From contig NZ_JAKSYM010000351.1 of assembly GCF_022829545.1 (NCBI RefSeq), positions 62,001 to 126,000 of the forward strand: a DNA stretch of 64,000 nucleotides, written 5' to 3'. Shown here one piece after another: positions 42,936 through 51,120 of the stretch. The stretch is from Methylobacterium sp. J-030. GTDB taxonomy: Bacteria; Pseudomonadota; Alphaproteobacteria; Rhizobiales; Beijerinckiaceae. The notes under the pieces were generated by a model. It was not told the DNA's origin. It saw nothing but the letters and a program-made list of their open reading frames with translations, and ran no database searches. Each line of letters opens with the position of its first letter. Position 1 is the first letter of the stretch. The translations under genes and the position numbers were made by a program.

Positions 42936-43012
42936 GCCCAAAACTCCCGCCCACACGCTGGCGAACGGTATCCGGTCCGCTTGACAGAATCGCAAGCGCT
43001 CTGCACGTTGCG

Positions 43013-43034
43013 TTCCGTGTACTGAATTCCGTGT
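43013..43034. promoter_or_regulatory. Candidate GntR operator (divergent gntR/MFS region)
   Basis: TTCCGTGT occurs twice with a 14-base period (43013-43020 and 43027-43034) around ACTGAA. The segment TACTGAATTCCGT matches, with one difference, the inverted sequence upstream of hcmB. Sharing of this motif by both divergent promoter regions of the same catabolic block points to one regulator. Confidence 0.45.
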
Positions 43035-43199
43035 TCGTTAAATCATGACGGCGCGGGATGAAATTCCGGTCGGACGCCACCGGCCGGACTTGCGACGGAA
43101 GCATCCCCCGAAGGGCCGCCGGGATCGCGAAAACAGACTTGAACCGGCGCGACGACGCCGGACGGACCAAAAAAATCTGTGATCGACAGGGAGGACGTC

Positions 43200-44504
43200 A
43201 TGTCGAGCGGTCTCACGCTGAACCCCGTCGCCGGCCTGTCGGATCGCGACGCGCTCTACGGGCGCGTGCTCCGCCGGGTCGTGCCGTTCCTGCTGGTCTG
43301 CTACGTGGCGGCGTATCTCGACCGGGTGAATGTCGGCTTCGCCAAGCTGCAGATGCTGGGCGATCTCAAGTTCAGCGAGACCGTCTACGGGCTCGGGGCC
43401 GGGGTGTTCTTCCTCGGCTACGCCCTGTTCGAGATCCCGAGCAACATCGTCATGGTCCGGGTCGGCGCCCGGTACTGGATCTCGCGGATCATGATCACCT
43501 GGGGGCTGATCTCGGCCGCGATGATGTTCGTGTCCTCGCCGACGAGCTTCTACGTCCTGCGCTTCCTCCTGGGCGTGGCCGAGGCGGGGTTCATCCCGGC
43601 GATCATCTACTACCTGACGGTCTGGTTCCCCGCCTCCCACCGCGGCAAGGCCTCGGCGCTGTTCCTGGCGGGGATCCCGCTCTCGGGGATCATCGGCGGT
43701 CCGCTCTCGGGCTGGATCATGACGGCCTTCCACGGCACGACCGGTCTCCAGGGCTGGCAGTGGATGTTCCTGATCGAGGGGCTGTTCGCCACGCTCCTCG
43801 GCCTCTGGTGCCTGGTCCGCCTCGACAACGATCCGGCCTCGGCCACGTGGCTCACCCCGGCCGAGAAGGAGCGGATCACCGCCGACATCGCCGCCGAGGC
43901 GCGGGACAAGCCGCTGCACTCGGCCCGCGACGGCCTGACCAGCGGCCGGATCTGGCTGCTCAGCGGCACCTACTTCTTCTTCACGATGGGGCTCTATGGG
44001 ATCAGCTTCTGGCTGCCCTCGATCATCCGGGACAGCGGCGTGAAGGACCCGCTGACGGTCGGGCTCCTCACGGCGATCCCCTACACGGGCGCCTTCGTGA
44101 CGATGTTCATCGTCGGCCTGAGTTCGGACCGCCAGCGCGAGCGGCGCTGGCACCTCGCGGTCCCGGCCCTGGTGGGGGCGGCGGGGCTGATCGCGAGCGT
44201 GCTGGTGGCGCACAGCCCGGTCCTGGCGCTGGCGGCCCTCACGCTGGCTTCGGCCGGGACGCTGACCTGCATCCCGCAATTCTACACCCTGGCCCCGGCC
44301 GTGCTCTCGGGAGCGGCGGCGGCGACGGGCCTCGCGGTCGCCAATTCGGTCGGCAGCGTCGCGGGCTTCGTGAGCCCGTACCTCCTGGGCTGGGTCAAGG
44401 ACGCCACCGGCAGCACCGGGCAGGGCGTGATGGTGCTCGGCGCCATGCTGGTGATCGGCGCAGGCTTGGTCTTCCTCAACCCGGCGCGGCTGGTGAACCG
44501 CTGA
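43200..44504 (+). CDS. MFS transporter, anion:cation symporter (ACS) family
   Basis: 434 residues with 12 predicted helices, starting at ATG 43200 with AGGGAGG upstream. LLVCYVAAYLDRVNVGFAKLQM in helix 1 and FFLGYALFEIPSNIVMVRVG in helix 2 are typical of the ACS group (tartrate, phthalate and hexuronate carriers), which import organic anions with protons. Its place between the GntR gene and the lyase/mutase cluster suggests uptake of a hydroxy acid such as 2-hydroxyisobutyrate (inference). Confidence 0.88.
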   Translation: MSSGLTLNPVAGLSDRDALYGRVLRRVVPFLLVCYVAAYLDRVNVGFAKLQMLGDLKFSETVYGLGAGVFFLGYALFEIPSNIVMVRVGARYWISRIMITWGLISAAMMFVSSPTSFYVLRFLLGVAEAGFIPAIIYYLTVWFPASHRGKASALFLAGIPLSGIIGGPLSGWIMTAFHGTTGLQGWQWMFLIEGLFATLLGLWCLVRLDNDPASATWLTPAEKERITADIAAEARDKPLHSARDGLTSGRIWLLSGTYFFFTMGLYGISFWLPSIIRDSGVKDPLTVGLLTAIPYTGAFVTMFIVGLSSDRQRERRWHLAVPALVGAAGLIASVLVAHSPVLALAALTLASAGTLTCIPQFYTLAPAVLSGAAAATGLAVANSVGSVAGFVSPYLLGWVKDATGSTGQGVMVLGAMLVIGAGLVFLNPARLVNR

Positions 44505-44519
44505 GCGGCATCCGCTCAG
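44501..44519. terminator. Hairpin covering both convergent stop codons
   Basis: CTGAGCGG (44501-44508) pairs with CCGCTCAG (44512-44519) around a 3-base loop. Both stops, TGA of the MFS gene (44502-44504) and TGA of the lyase gene on the other strand (44516-44518), lie inside the stem, making a compact two-way terminator. Confidence 0.55.
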
Positions 44520-46219
44520 CCCCCGCGCCACGCCCGCTCGGCCCGGTCCCAGGCCTCCAGGGGCTGGAGATCCGGCACCCACGCCAACCCGCTCTTGGCA
44601 TCCGACGAGATGGCCTCCGTGGTCACCAGCACGTCGAGCAGGGCCGGGCGGTTGGCCATCGCCCGGGCGAGGGCGTCCGGCAGGTCCTCGGCCCGCTCCA
44701 CCCGCTCGGCGTGCAATCCGAAGGCCCGCGCCATGGCGGCGTGGTCGGCGCGCTGGAGCCGCGTCCCGACCACGCGCCCGTGCGTGACCTCCTGGTCGTG
44801 GACCTCGATCTGCCACGCGCCGTTGTTGGCCACCACGAACAGGACCGGCGCGGCGTGCCGCTTGGCGGTGTCGAGCTCCATGGCGTTGAAGCCGAAGGCG
44901 CCGTCCCCGGTGGCGACCACGACGGTCCGACCGGGGGCCGCGAGCGCGGCCGCGATCCCGTAGGGCACGCCGACGCCGATGCAGCCGAACGGGCCGGGAT
45001 CGAGCATGGTCCGGGCCGAGAGGCCGACCCGGGCGAAGCTCAGGAAATCGCCGCCGTCGGTCACCAGCACGGAATCGGTCCCGGCCGCGTCCTGAATCGC
45101 GGCGAGCAGGCGGTTCGGATGCATGGTGCCGTCCGACCCGTCCGGGGCGGTCCGGGACTGTACCCGGAGCTTTTCGGCCCGGGCGGCGTGGCCTTGGCGC
45201 AGATCGTCCGCCCAGGCGCGGTCGAGGGACGGTGCGCGGTCGCCGATCCCGCGCGTCAGTGCCGCCAGGGTCGCGCCGGGATCGGCCAGGAGGGCGGTGC
45301 CGGAGCGGTTGTCGCGCAGCTCCCCGGGGGCGCCCGCGATCCGCAGGAACTGCGCCGCGCCGAACACCGACGGCGAGCCGTAGGCGAGCTGGAAATCCAG
45401 GCGCCGCCCCACCGTGATCACGAGATCGGCCTCCTGCATGGCCCGGCCGCGCATCGCGGCGATCACCGCGGGGTGGTCGTCCGGCACCAGCCCGCGGCTC
45501 TCGGCCGTATCGAGATAGGGTCCGCCGAGGCGGTCGAGGAACGCGATGAGCTGCGGGCCGGCTGCCCGCGCGCCGCGCCCGCTGATCACCAGGGGCCGCC
45601 GCGCCCCCAGCACGAGGTCGACGGCGCGGGCGACCGCCTCCGGGTCCGGATAGGCGCGCGACGGGGCGCGCGGGTGCATCAATTCAGGCAGCAGCAGCGG
45701 CGCCGGCACCGGGGCCCGAAGCACGTCGGTCGGGACGTCGAGATAGGCCGGCCCTGGATCGCCGCCCTCGCCGAGCGCTCGCGCCACCGCCTCGGCGAGT
45801 TCCTGCGGCAGGAGGCCCGGCTCGCGCACCGTCCGGGCATAGCGCGTGATCGGGCCGACGAGCCGCGCGTGGTCGAGGTCCTGCAGGGCGCCCCGGTTCT
45901 CCTGCGCCCGGGGTGGCGTGCCCGAGAGCACGAGGACGGGCGTGCGCGACACGTGCGCGTTGGCGATGCCGGTGATCGCGTTGGTGAGGCCCGGCCCCGC
46001 GGTGACCAGGGCGACCCCGAAGCCGCCGACGACCTCGGCTTCGGCCTGCGCCATGTGGACGGCCGCCCGCTCGTCGCGCACGTCCACGATGCGGATGCCG
46101 GCTGCGTCGAGCGCCATCCAGATCGGCATGATGTGGCCGCCGCACAGCCCGTAGACCCGCGCGATGCCGTGGTTGCGCAGGAACGCGGCGATCACGGATG
46201 CGGCGCTGTTCTGGCTCAC
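44516..46219 (-). CDS. TPP-dependent enzyme, 2-hydroxyacyl-CoA lyase/oxalyl-CoA decarboxylase-like
   Basis: 567 residues from GTG 46219 with GGAGGGGGGAGC upstream. The three domains of the acetolactate synthase superfamily are present. The N-terminal PYR domain has the cofactor-activating Glu in VDVRDERAAVHMAQAEAE and GVALVTAGPGLTNAITGIANA; the C-terminal PP domain has the TPP motif beginning GDGAFGFNAMEL and ending VVANNGAW. Its place beside a 2-hydroxyisobutyryl-CoA mutase operon, with a shared divergent promoter region, suggests a lyase cleaving 2-hydroxyisobutyryl-CoA to acetone and formyl-CoA, as known for actinobacterial HACL. A decarboxylase or synthase role is not excluded. Confidence 0.75.
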   Translation of the reverse strand: MSQNSAASVIAAFLRNHGIARVYGLCGGHIMPIWMALDAAGIRIVDVRDERAAVHMAQAEAEVVGGFGVALVTAGPGLTNAITGIANAHVSRTPVLVLSGTPPRAQENRGALQDLDHARLVGPITRYARTVREPGLLPQELAEAVARALGEGGDPGPAYLDVPTDVLRAPVPAPLLLPELMHPRAPSRAYPDPEAVARAVDLVLGARRPLVISGRGARAAGPQLIAFLDRLGGPYLDTAESRGLVPDDHPAVIAAMRGRAMQEADLVITVGRRLDFQLAYGSPSVFGAAQFLRIAGAPGELRDNRSGTALLADPGATLAALTRGIGDRAPSLDRAWADDLRQGHAARAEKLRVQSRTAPDGSDGTMHPNRLLAAIQDAAGTDSVLVTDGGDFLSFARVGLSARTMLDPGPFGCIGVGVPYGIAAALAAPGRTVVVATGDGAFGFNAMELDTAKRHAAPVLFVVANNGAWQIEVHDQEVTHGRVVGTRLQRADHAAMARAFGLHAERVERAEDLPDALARAMANRPALLDVLVTTEAISSDAKSGLAWVPDLQPLEAWDRAERAWRGG

Positions 46220-46312
46220 AATGGCTCCCCCCTCCATGTCCACAGCCTGATCTCGCGGCACTGCAATATAAGTTCACCCTTGACCGCGAACCGGCACGAT
46301 CTTACCCAAAGC

Positions 46313-46331
46313 ATACGGAGTACGGAATTCA
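46313..46331. promoter_or_regulatory. Candidate GntR operator (divergent lyase/hcmB region)
   Basis: ATACGGAGTACGGAATTCAA contains two TACGGA units. Read on the minus strand it gives TATTGAATTCCGT, matching TACTGAATTCCGT at 43020-43032 in 12 of 13 positions. It lies just before the hcmB start and about 95 bases from the lyase start. Confidence 0.45.
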
Positions 46332-46349
46332 ATAGCGAGGGCCCCCGGG

Positions 46350-46757
46350 ATGAGCCAGCCGATCCGCGTCCTGTTGGCCAAGGTCGGCCTCGATGGCCAC
46401 GACCGGGGCGTGAAGGTGGTCGCCCGCACCCTGCGCGATGCCGGCATGGACGTGATCTACTCGGGGCTGCACCGCACCCCCGAGGAGGTCGTCACCGCGG
46501 CGATCCAGGAGGATGTCGACGTGCTCGGCGTCAGCCTGCTCTCGGGCGTCCAGCTCACGGTCTTCCCGAAGATCTTCAAGCTCCTGTCGGAGCAGCAGGC
46601 GGACGACCTGATCGTCATCGCGGGCGGGGTGATGCCGGACGAGGATGTCGCGGCCATCAAGGAGATGGGCGTGCGCGAGGTCCTGCTGCAGGACACCCCG
46701 CCGGATCTCATCGTCAGCACCCTGCGCCGGCTGGTGGCCGAGCGCGGCGAACGTTGA
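46350..46757 (+). CDS. hcmB: 2-hydroxyisobutyryl-CoA mutase, small (B12-binding) subunit
   Basis: 135 residues, a stand-alone cobalamin-binding domain. The B12 signature D-x-H-x2-G is DGHDRG (Asp15, His17), with VDVLGVSLLSG and IVIAGGVMPDED as the further conserved stretches. It is far shorter than a fused mutase, as expected for the separate small subunit of the two-subunit acyl-CoA mutases. The large subunit is at 49187. First gene of a four-gene operon. Confidence 0.88.
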   Translation: MSQPIRVLLAKVGLDGHDRGVKVVARTLRDAGMDVIYSGLHRTPEEVVTAAIQEDVDVLGVSLLSGVQLTVFPKIFKLLSEQQADDLIVIAGGVMPDEDVAAIKEMGVREVLLQDTPPDLIVSTLRRLVAERGER

Positions 46758-46767
46758 GGGGGCGGCC

Positions 46768-48216
46768 ATGGAAGCCTGGACCTTCCCCACCGCCTACGAC
46801 GACAGCTACTTTCCGGCGGACGACAGCCGCTACTGGTTCCCCCGGCGCGAGACCATGCCGGCGGGGGAGCGCGAGGCCGCGATCCTCGGCCGCCTGCGCG
46901 AGGTCTGCGCCTACGCGTACGCCAATGCGCCGTTCTACCGCCGCCGCTGGGACGAGGCCGGCTTCCATCCGGACCAGCTGAAGAGCCTGGAGGATTTCGA
47001 GGACCGGGTGCCGGTGGTCACCAAGGCGGAGCTGCGCGCCTCGCAGAACGCAGCCCCGCCCTTCGGCGACTATCTCTGCGTGCCGGACCGCGAGATCTTC
47101 CACATCCACGGGACGAGCGGCACCACTGGGCGGCCCACCGCCTTCGCGATCGGCCGCAACGACTGGAACGCCATCGCCAACGCCCATGCCCGGATCATGT
47201 GGGGCATGGGGATCCGGCCGGGCGACATGGTCTGCGTGGCCGCCATCCTCAGCCTGTACATGGGCAGCTGGGGGGCGCTGGCCGGGGCCGAGCGCCTGGG
47301 CGCACAATCCTTCCCGTTCGGCGCCGGCGCCCCCGGCATGACCGCCCGCTGCGCCCAGTGGCTCGCGAGCCTGAAACCCGCGGCCTTCTACGGCACGCCG
47401 ACCTACGCCCTGCACCTCGCCGAGGTCGCCCGCGGCGAGGGGCTCGACCCGCGCGATTTCGGCCTGCGCATCATGTTCTTCTCGGGCGAGCCCGGCGCCT
47501 CGATCCCGGGCGTGCGCGACCGCATCGCCGAGGCCTTCGGCGCGAGGGTGTTCGATTGCGGCTCGATGGCGGAGATGTCGCCGTTCATGAACGTCTCGGG
47601 CACCGCCGAGACCGAGGGCATGCTCTGCTGGCAGGACGTGGTCTACACCGAGGTCTGCGACCCGGCCACGATGCGCCGCGTGCCCTACGGCAGCCGCGGC
47701 ACCCCGGTCTACACGCATCTGGAGCGCACCTCCCAGCCGATGATCCGGCTGGCGTCGGGCGACCTCACCCTCTGGACCAACGATCCGACCCCGTGCGGCC
47801 GGACCTATCCGAGCCTGCCGCAGGGCATCTTCGGGCGGATCGACGACATGTTCACGATCCGCGGCGAGAACGTCTACCCGAGCGAGATCGACGCCGCGCT
47901 CAACGCCACCGCGGGCTACGGCGGCGAGCACCGGATCGTCATCAGTCGCCAGGCGGCGATGGACGAGCTGCTGCTGCGGGTCGAGGCGGATGACGGCGTG
48001 TTCGCCCGCGGCCCCGAGGCCGTCGAGGCGTTCCGCCGCGACACCTGCCACCGGCTGCAGAAGATGCTGGGCCTCCGGGCTCAAGCGGAGATCCTGGCCC
48101 CCAACACCCTGCCGCGCACCGACTTCAAAGCCCGCCGGGTGATCGACGACCGCGCGGTGTTCCGCGACATGCACGCCCAGATCGCCGACCCGGGCGTCGA
48201 CAGGGGCGCAGCGTGA
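46768..48216 (+). CDS. Acyl-CoA ligase (PaaK family), probable 2-hydroxyisobutyrate-CoA ligase
   Basis: 482 residues of the phenylacetate-CoA ligase (PaaK) type of AMP-forming enzymes. The ATP/AMP motif is IHGTSGTTGRPTAFAIG at about residue 113, with YGTPTYALHLAEVA, the FDCGSMAEMSP segment and the C-terminal hinge FGRIDDMFTIRGENVYPSEI. The acid substrate would be activated to its CoA ester using ATP. Sitting inside the mutase operon, it most likely makes 2-hydroxyisobutyryl-CoA. Starts at ATG 46768, 10 bases after hcmB, and overlaps the next gene by 4 bases. Confidence 0.85.
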   Translation: MEAWTFPTAYDDSYFPADDSRYWFPRRETMPAGEREAAILGRLREVCAYAYANAPFYRRRWDEAGFHPDQLKSLEDFEDRVPVVTKAELRASQNAAPPFGDYLCVPDREIFHIHGTSGTTGRPTAFAIGRNDWNAIANAHARIMWGMGIRPGDMVCVAAILSLYMGSWGALAGAERLGAQSFPFGAGAPGMTARCAQWLASLKPAAFYGTPTYALHLAEVARGEGLDPRDFGLRIMFFSGEPGASIPGVRDRIAEAFGARVFDCGSMAEMSPFMNVSGTAETEGMLCWQDVVYTEVCDPATMRRVPYGSRGTPVYTHLERTSQPMIRLASGDLTLWTNDPTPCGRTYPSLPQGIFGRIDDMFTIRGENVYPSEIDAALNATAGYGGEHRIVISRQAAMDELLLRVEADDGVFARGPEAVEAFRRDTCHRLQKMLGLRAQAEILAPNTLPRTDFKARRVIDDRAVFRDMHAQIADPGVDRGAA

Positions 48217-49190
48217 CGCCCTCCCGCGATCTCGTGGCGCGCGTGGCGGCGGGCGCCGTGCCGGCGATCGGGCGGATGATCTCCCGGGCCGAGGCCGGCT
48301 CGCCGGAGGCGCGGCCCGCGCTCGCCGAGATCTACCGCCGGGCCGGACGCGCCCACGTGGTCGGCCTCACCGGCGTGCCCGGCAGCGGCAAGTCGACCCT
48401 GGTGGCGACGCTGACCGCCCATCTGCGCAAAGCCGGCCAGAAGGTCGGCGTCGTGGCGATCGACCCGTCGAGCCCGTACTCGGGCGGCGCCATCCTGGGC
48501 GACCGGATCCGCATGGCCGACCATGTCTGCGACGCGGGCGTCTACATCCGCAGCATGGCGACCCGCGGCGCCATGGGCGGCATGGCCCGCGCGGCGCTCG
48601 ACGCCGTCGACATCCTGGATGTCGCGGGCTTCGACACGGTGATCATCGAGACCGTGGGGGTCGGCCAGGACGAGGTCGAGATCGCCCGGGCCTCGCACAC
48701 CACGGTCGTGGTCTCGGCCCCGGGGCTCGGCGACGAGATCCAGGCGATCAAGGCCGGCATCCTGGAGATCGCCGACATCCATGTCGTGTCGAAATGTGAC
48801 CGCAGCGACGCCAACCGCACGCTGACCGACCTGAAGCAGATGCTCACCCTGGGCACGCTCACGGCCGGCCGAACGGAATGGCGCGTCCCGGTGATCGGCC
48901 TGTCCGCCTACAAGGGCGAGGGCTTCGAGACCCTGATGACGGCGATCGGAAACCACCGCCGCGTCGCCTTCGAGACCGAGGCGGGCGCGCGGCGCCGGGC
49001 GGCGATCGCCCGCTTCCGCCTGGAGAAGACCGCCGAGACCCTGCTCATCGAACGCTTCACCCGCGGCGCGGCGCCCGTCGCCGGGCCCTTGGCCGAACGC
49101 CTCAGCACCCGGGACGGCGACCCCTACGGCCTCGCCACCGAACTCCTCGAACAGGCGCTCGCGCCGCACGCATCCGGAGCATCGACATGA
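48213..49190 (+). CDS. MeaB/ArgK-type GTPase chaperone of the acyl-CoA mutase
   Basis: 325 residues of the G3E/MeaB GTPase group. The P loop is GVPGSGKS (residues 54-61), followed by VAIDPSSPYSGGAILGDRIR, the switch ETVGVGQDEVEIA and the base-specificity motif SKCDRSD. MeaB-type proteins load cobalamin into and protect their partner mutase. Start GTG 48213 overlaps the ligase stop (GTGA), and its end overlaps hcmA by 4 bases, so it is translated together with the mutase. Confidence 0.92.
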   Translation: MTPSRDLVARVAAGAVPAIGRMISRAEAGSPEARPALAEIYRRAGRAHVVGLTGVPGSGKSTLVATLTAHLRKAGQKVGVVAIDPSSPYSGGAILGDRIRMADHVCDAGVYIRSMATRGAMGGMARAALDAVDILDVAGFDTVIIETVGVGQDEVEIARASHTTVVVSAPGLGDEIQAIKAGILEIADIHVVSKCDRSDANRTLTDLKQMLTLGTLTAGRTEWRVPVIGLSAYKGEGFETLMTAIGNHRRVAFETEAGARRRAAIARFRLEKTAETLLIERFTRGAAPVAGPLAERLSTRDGDPYGLATELLEQALAPHASGAST

Positions 49191-50878
49191 CCAGCCTGAT
49201 CGACCGCACCACCGTCGAGGCTTTGCGCTCGGAGGAGGCCGAGTGGGAGCAGAAGGAGGTCGGCGCCTTCCTGAAGAAGCAGGCCGAGCGCAAGCCGGAA
49301 TTCTTCACCCTCGGCGACATCCCGGTGAAGCGCGTCTACACGGCGGCCGACGCCGCCGAGACGCCGATCGAGGATATCGGCCTGCCGGGGCGCTACCCGT
49401 TCACCCGCGGCCCGTACCCGACCATGTACCGCTCGCGGAACTGGACGATGCGCCAGATCGCCGGCTTCGGCACCGGCGAGGACACCAACAAGCGCTTCAA
49501 GTACCTGATCGCCCAAGGCCAGACCGGCATCTCGACCGATTTCGATATGCCGACCCTGATGGGCTACGATTCCGACCATCCGATGAGCGAGGGCGAGGTC
49601 GGGCGCGAGGGCGTGGCGATCGACACGCTCGCCGACATGGAGGCCCTGTTCGACGGCATCGACCTGGAGAAGATCTCCGTGTCGATGACCATCAACCCCT
49701 CCGCCTGGATCCTGCTCGCCATGTATATCGTGCTGGCGGAGAAGCGCGGCTACGACCTCGACAAGCTCTCGGGCACGATCCAGGCCGACATCCTCAAGGA
49801 GTACATGGCGCAGAAGGAATACGTCTTCCCGGTGGAGCCGTCGGTGCGGATCGTGCGCGACTGCATCACCTACTGCGCCAAGACCATGAAGCGGTACAAC
49901 CCGATCAACATCTCGGGCTACCACATCTCGGAGGCCGGCTCCTCGCCGCTCCACGAGGCGGCGTTCACGCTCGCGAACCTGATCGTCTACGTCGAGGAGG
50001 TGCTCAAGACCGGCATGCCGATCGACGCCTTCGCGCCGCGGCTGGCCTTCTTCTTTGTGTGCCAGGCGGACTTCTTCGAGGAGATCGCCAAGTTCCGGGC
50101 GCTGCGGCGCTGCTACGCCAAGATCATGAAGGAGCGGTTCGGGGCGCAGAACCCGGACTCGATGCGCCTGCGCTTCCACTGCCAGACCGCCGCGGCCTCG
50201 CTGACCAAGCCGCAATACATGGTCAACGTGGTGCGCACCTCCATGCAGGCGCTGGCGGCCGTGCTCGGCGGCTGCCAGTCGCTCCACACCAACGGATACG
50301 ACGAGGCCTTCGCCATCCCCACCGAGGACGCGATGCGCATGGCCTTGCGCACCCAGCAGGTGATCGCCGAGGAGACCAACGTCACCCAGGTGATCGACCC
50401 GCTCGGCGGCTCCTACTACGTCGAGAGCCTGACCACCGAGTACGAGACCCGCATCTTCGAGATCCTCAAGGAGGTGGAGGAGCGCGGCGGCACGCTCAAG
50501 CTGATCCAGGAGGGCTGGTTCCAGCGCCACATCGCGGATTTCGCCTACGAGACCGCGATCCGGAAGCAGACCGGCGAGAAGCCGGTGATCGGCGTGAACC
50601 GCCTCGTGGACGACACCCCCGATCCGAAGATCGAGACCCACCCCTACGACCAGTCCACCGCCGACCGCCAATGCGCCCGCACCCGCCGGGTCCGCCAGGA
50701 GCGCGACCCGGTGAAGTTCGACCTGCTGCTGCAGCAGCTCGTGGCGGTCGCGAAGGACCCGAACCAGAACATCCTGCCGATCACGATCGAGCTGGTCCGC
50801 TCGGGCGCCACGATGGGCGACATCATCGAGACGCTGAAGGGCGTGTGGGGGACGTACCGGGAGACGCCGGTGTTTTAG
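49187..50878 (+). CDS. hcmA: 2-hydroxyisobutyryl-CoA mutase, large subunit
   Basis: 563 residues, a methylmalonyl-CoA mutase-type TIM-barrel subunit without the B12 domain. It begins with WEQKEVGAFLKKQAERKPEF and has PFTRGPYPTMYRSRNWTMRQ, IAGFGTGEDTNKRFKYLIAQ and STDFDMPTLMGYDSDHP. Position 91 is Ile, where methylmalonyl-CoA mutase has Tyr, and position 118 is Asp; this Ile/Asp pair is the signature of 2-hydroxyisobutyryl-CoA mutase (Ile90/Asp117 in Aquincola tertiaricarbonis HcmA), and length and motifs match closely. The enzyme interconverts 2-hydroxyisobutyryl-CoA and (S)-3-hydroxybutyryl-CoA with adenosylcobalamin. Confidence 0.92.
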   Translation: MTSLIDRTTVEALRSEEAEWEQKEVGAFLKKQAERKPEFFTLGDIPVKRVYTAADAAETPIEDIGLPGRYPFTRGPYPTMYRSRNWTMRQIAGFGTGEDTNKRFKYLIAQGQTGISTDFDMPTLMGYDSDHPMSEGEVGREGVAIDTLADMEALFDGIDLEKISVSMTINPSAWILLAMYIVLAEKRGYDLDKLSGTIQADILKEYMAQKEYVFPVEPSVRIVRDCITYCAKTMKRYNPINISGYHISEAGSSPLHEAAFTLANLIVYVEEVLKTGMPIDAFAPRLAFFFVCQADFFEEIAKFRALRRCYAKIMKERFGAQNPDSMRLRFHCQTAAASLTKPQYMVNVVRTSMQALAAVLGGCQSLHTNGYDEAFAIPTEDAMRMALRTQQVIAEETNVTQVIDPLGGSYYVESLTTEYETRIFEILKEVEERGGTLKLIQEGWFQRHIADFAYETAIRKQTGEKPVIGVNRLVDDTPDPKIETHPYDQSTADRQCARTRRVRQERDPVKFDLLLQQLVAVAKDPNQNILPITIELVRSGATMGDIIETLKGVWGTYRETPVF

Positions 50879-50904
50879 AGCTGGGTACTGACGGACGCGC
50901 CGCT

Positions 50905-51097
50905 CTCCCTCCCCCCTCTGCGGGGAGGGTGGCCCCCGAAGGGGGTCGGGCCGGGACGAAGTCCCGCAAGAGGGGAGCGACGGTGCAGAAGAAGGCCGTG
51001 GCCTTCATGCCGCCTTCGCCCTTTCCGGATGCCGGGTTCCCCTCTCCCGCCCCCTGCTCGCGCAGGGGCCACCCTCCCCCGCAGAGGGGGGAGGGAG
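50905..51097. repeat. Interspersed repeat element with 32-base inverted ends
   Basis: The left end (50905-50936) and right end (51065-51097) are near-perfect inverted copies of each other (one extra base), beginning CTCCCTCCCCCCTCTGCGGG. The core of about 130 bases contains further short inverted repeats. It occupies the gap between hcmA and the convergent hydrolase gene and could end both transcripts. Same hairpin family as at 2609 and 27745. Confidence 0.75.
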
Positions 51098-51120
51098 GGC
51101 GCGTGGTGGAATTCAACCTC

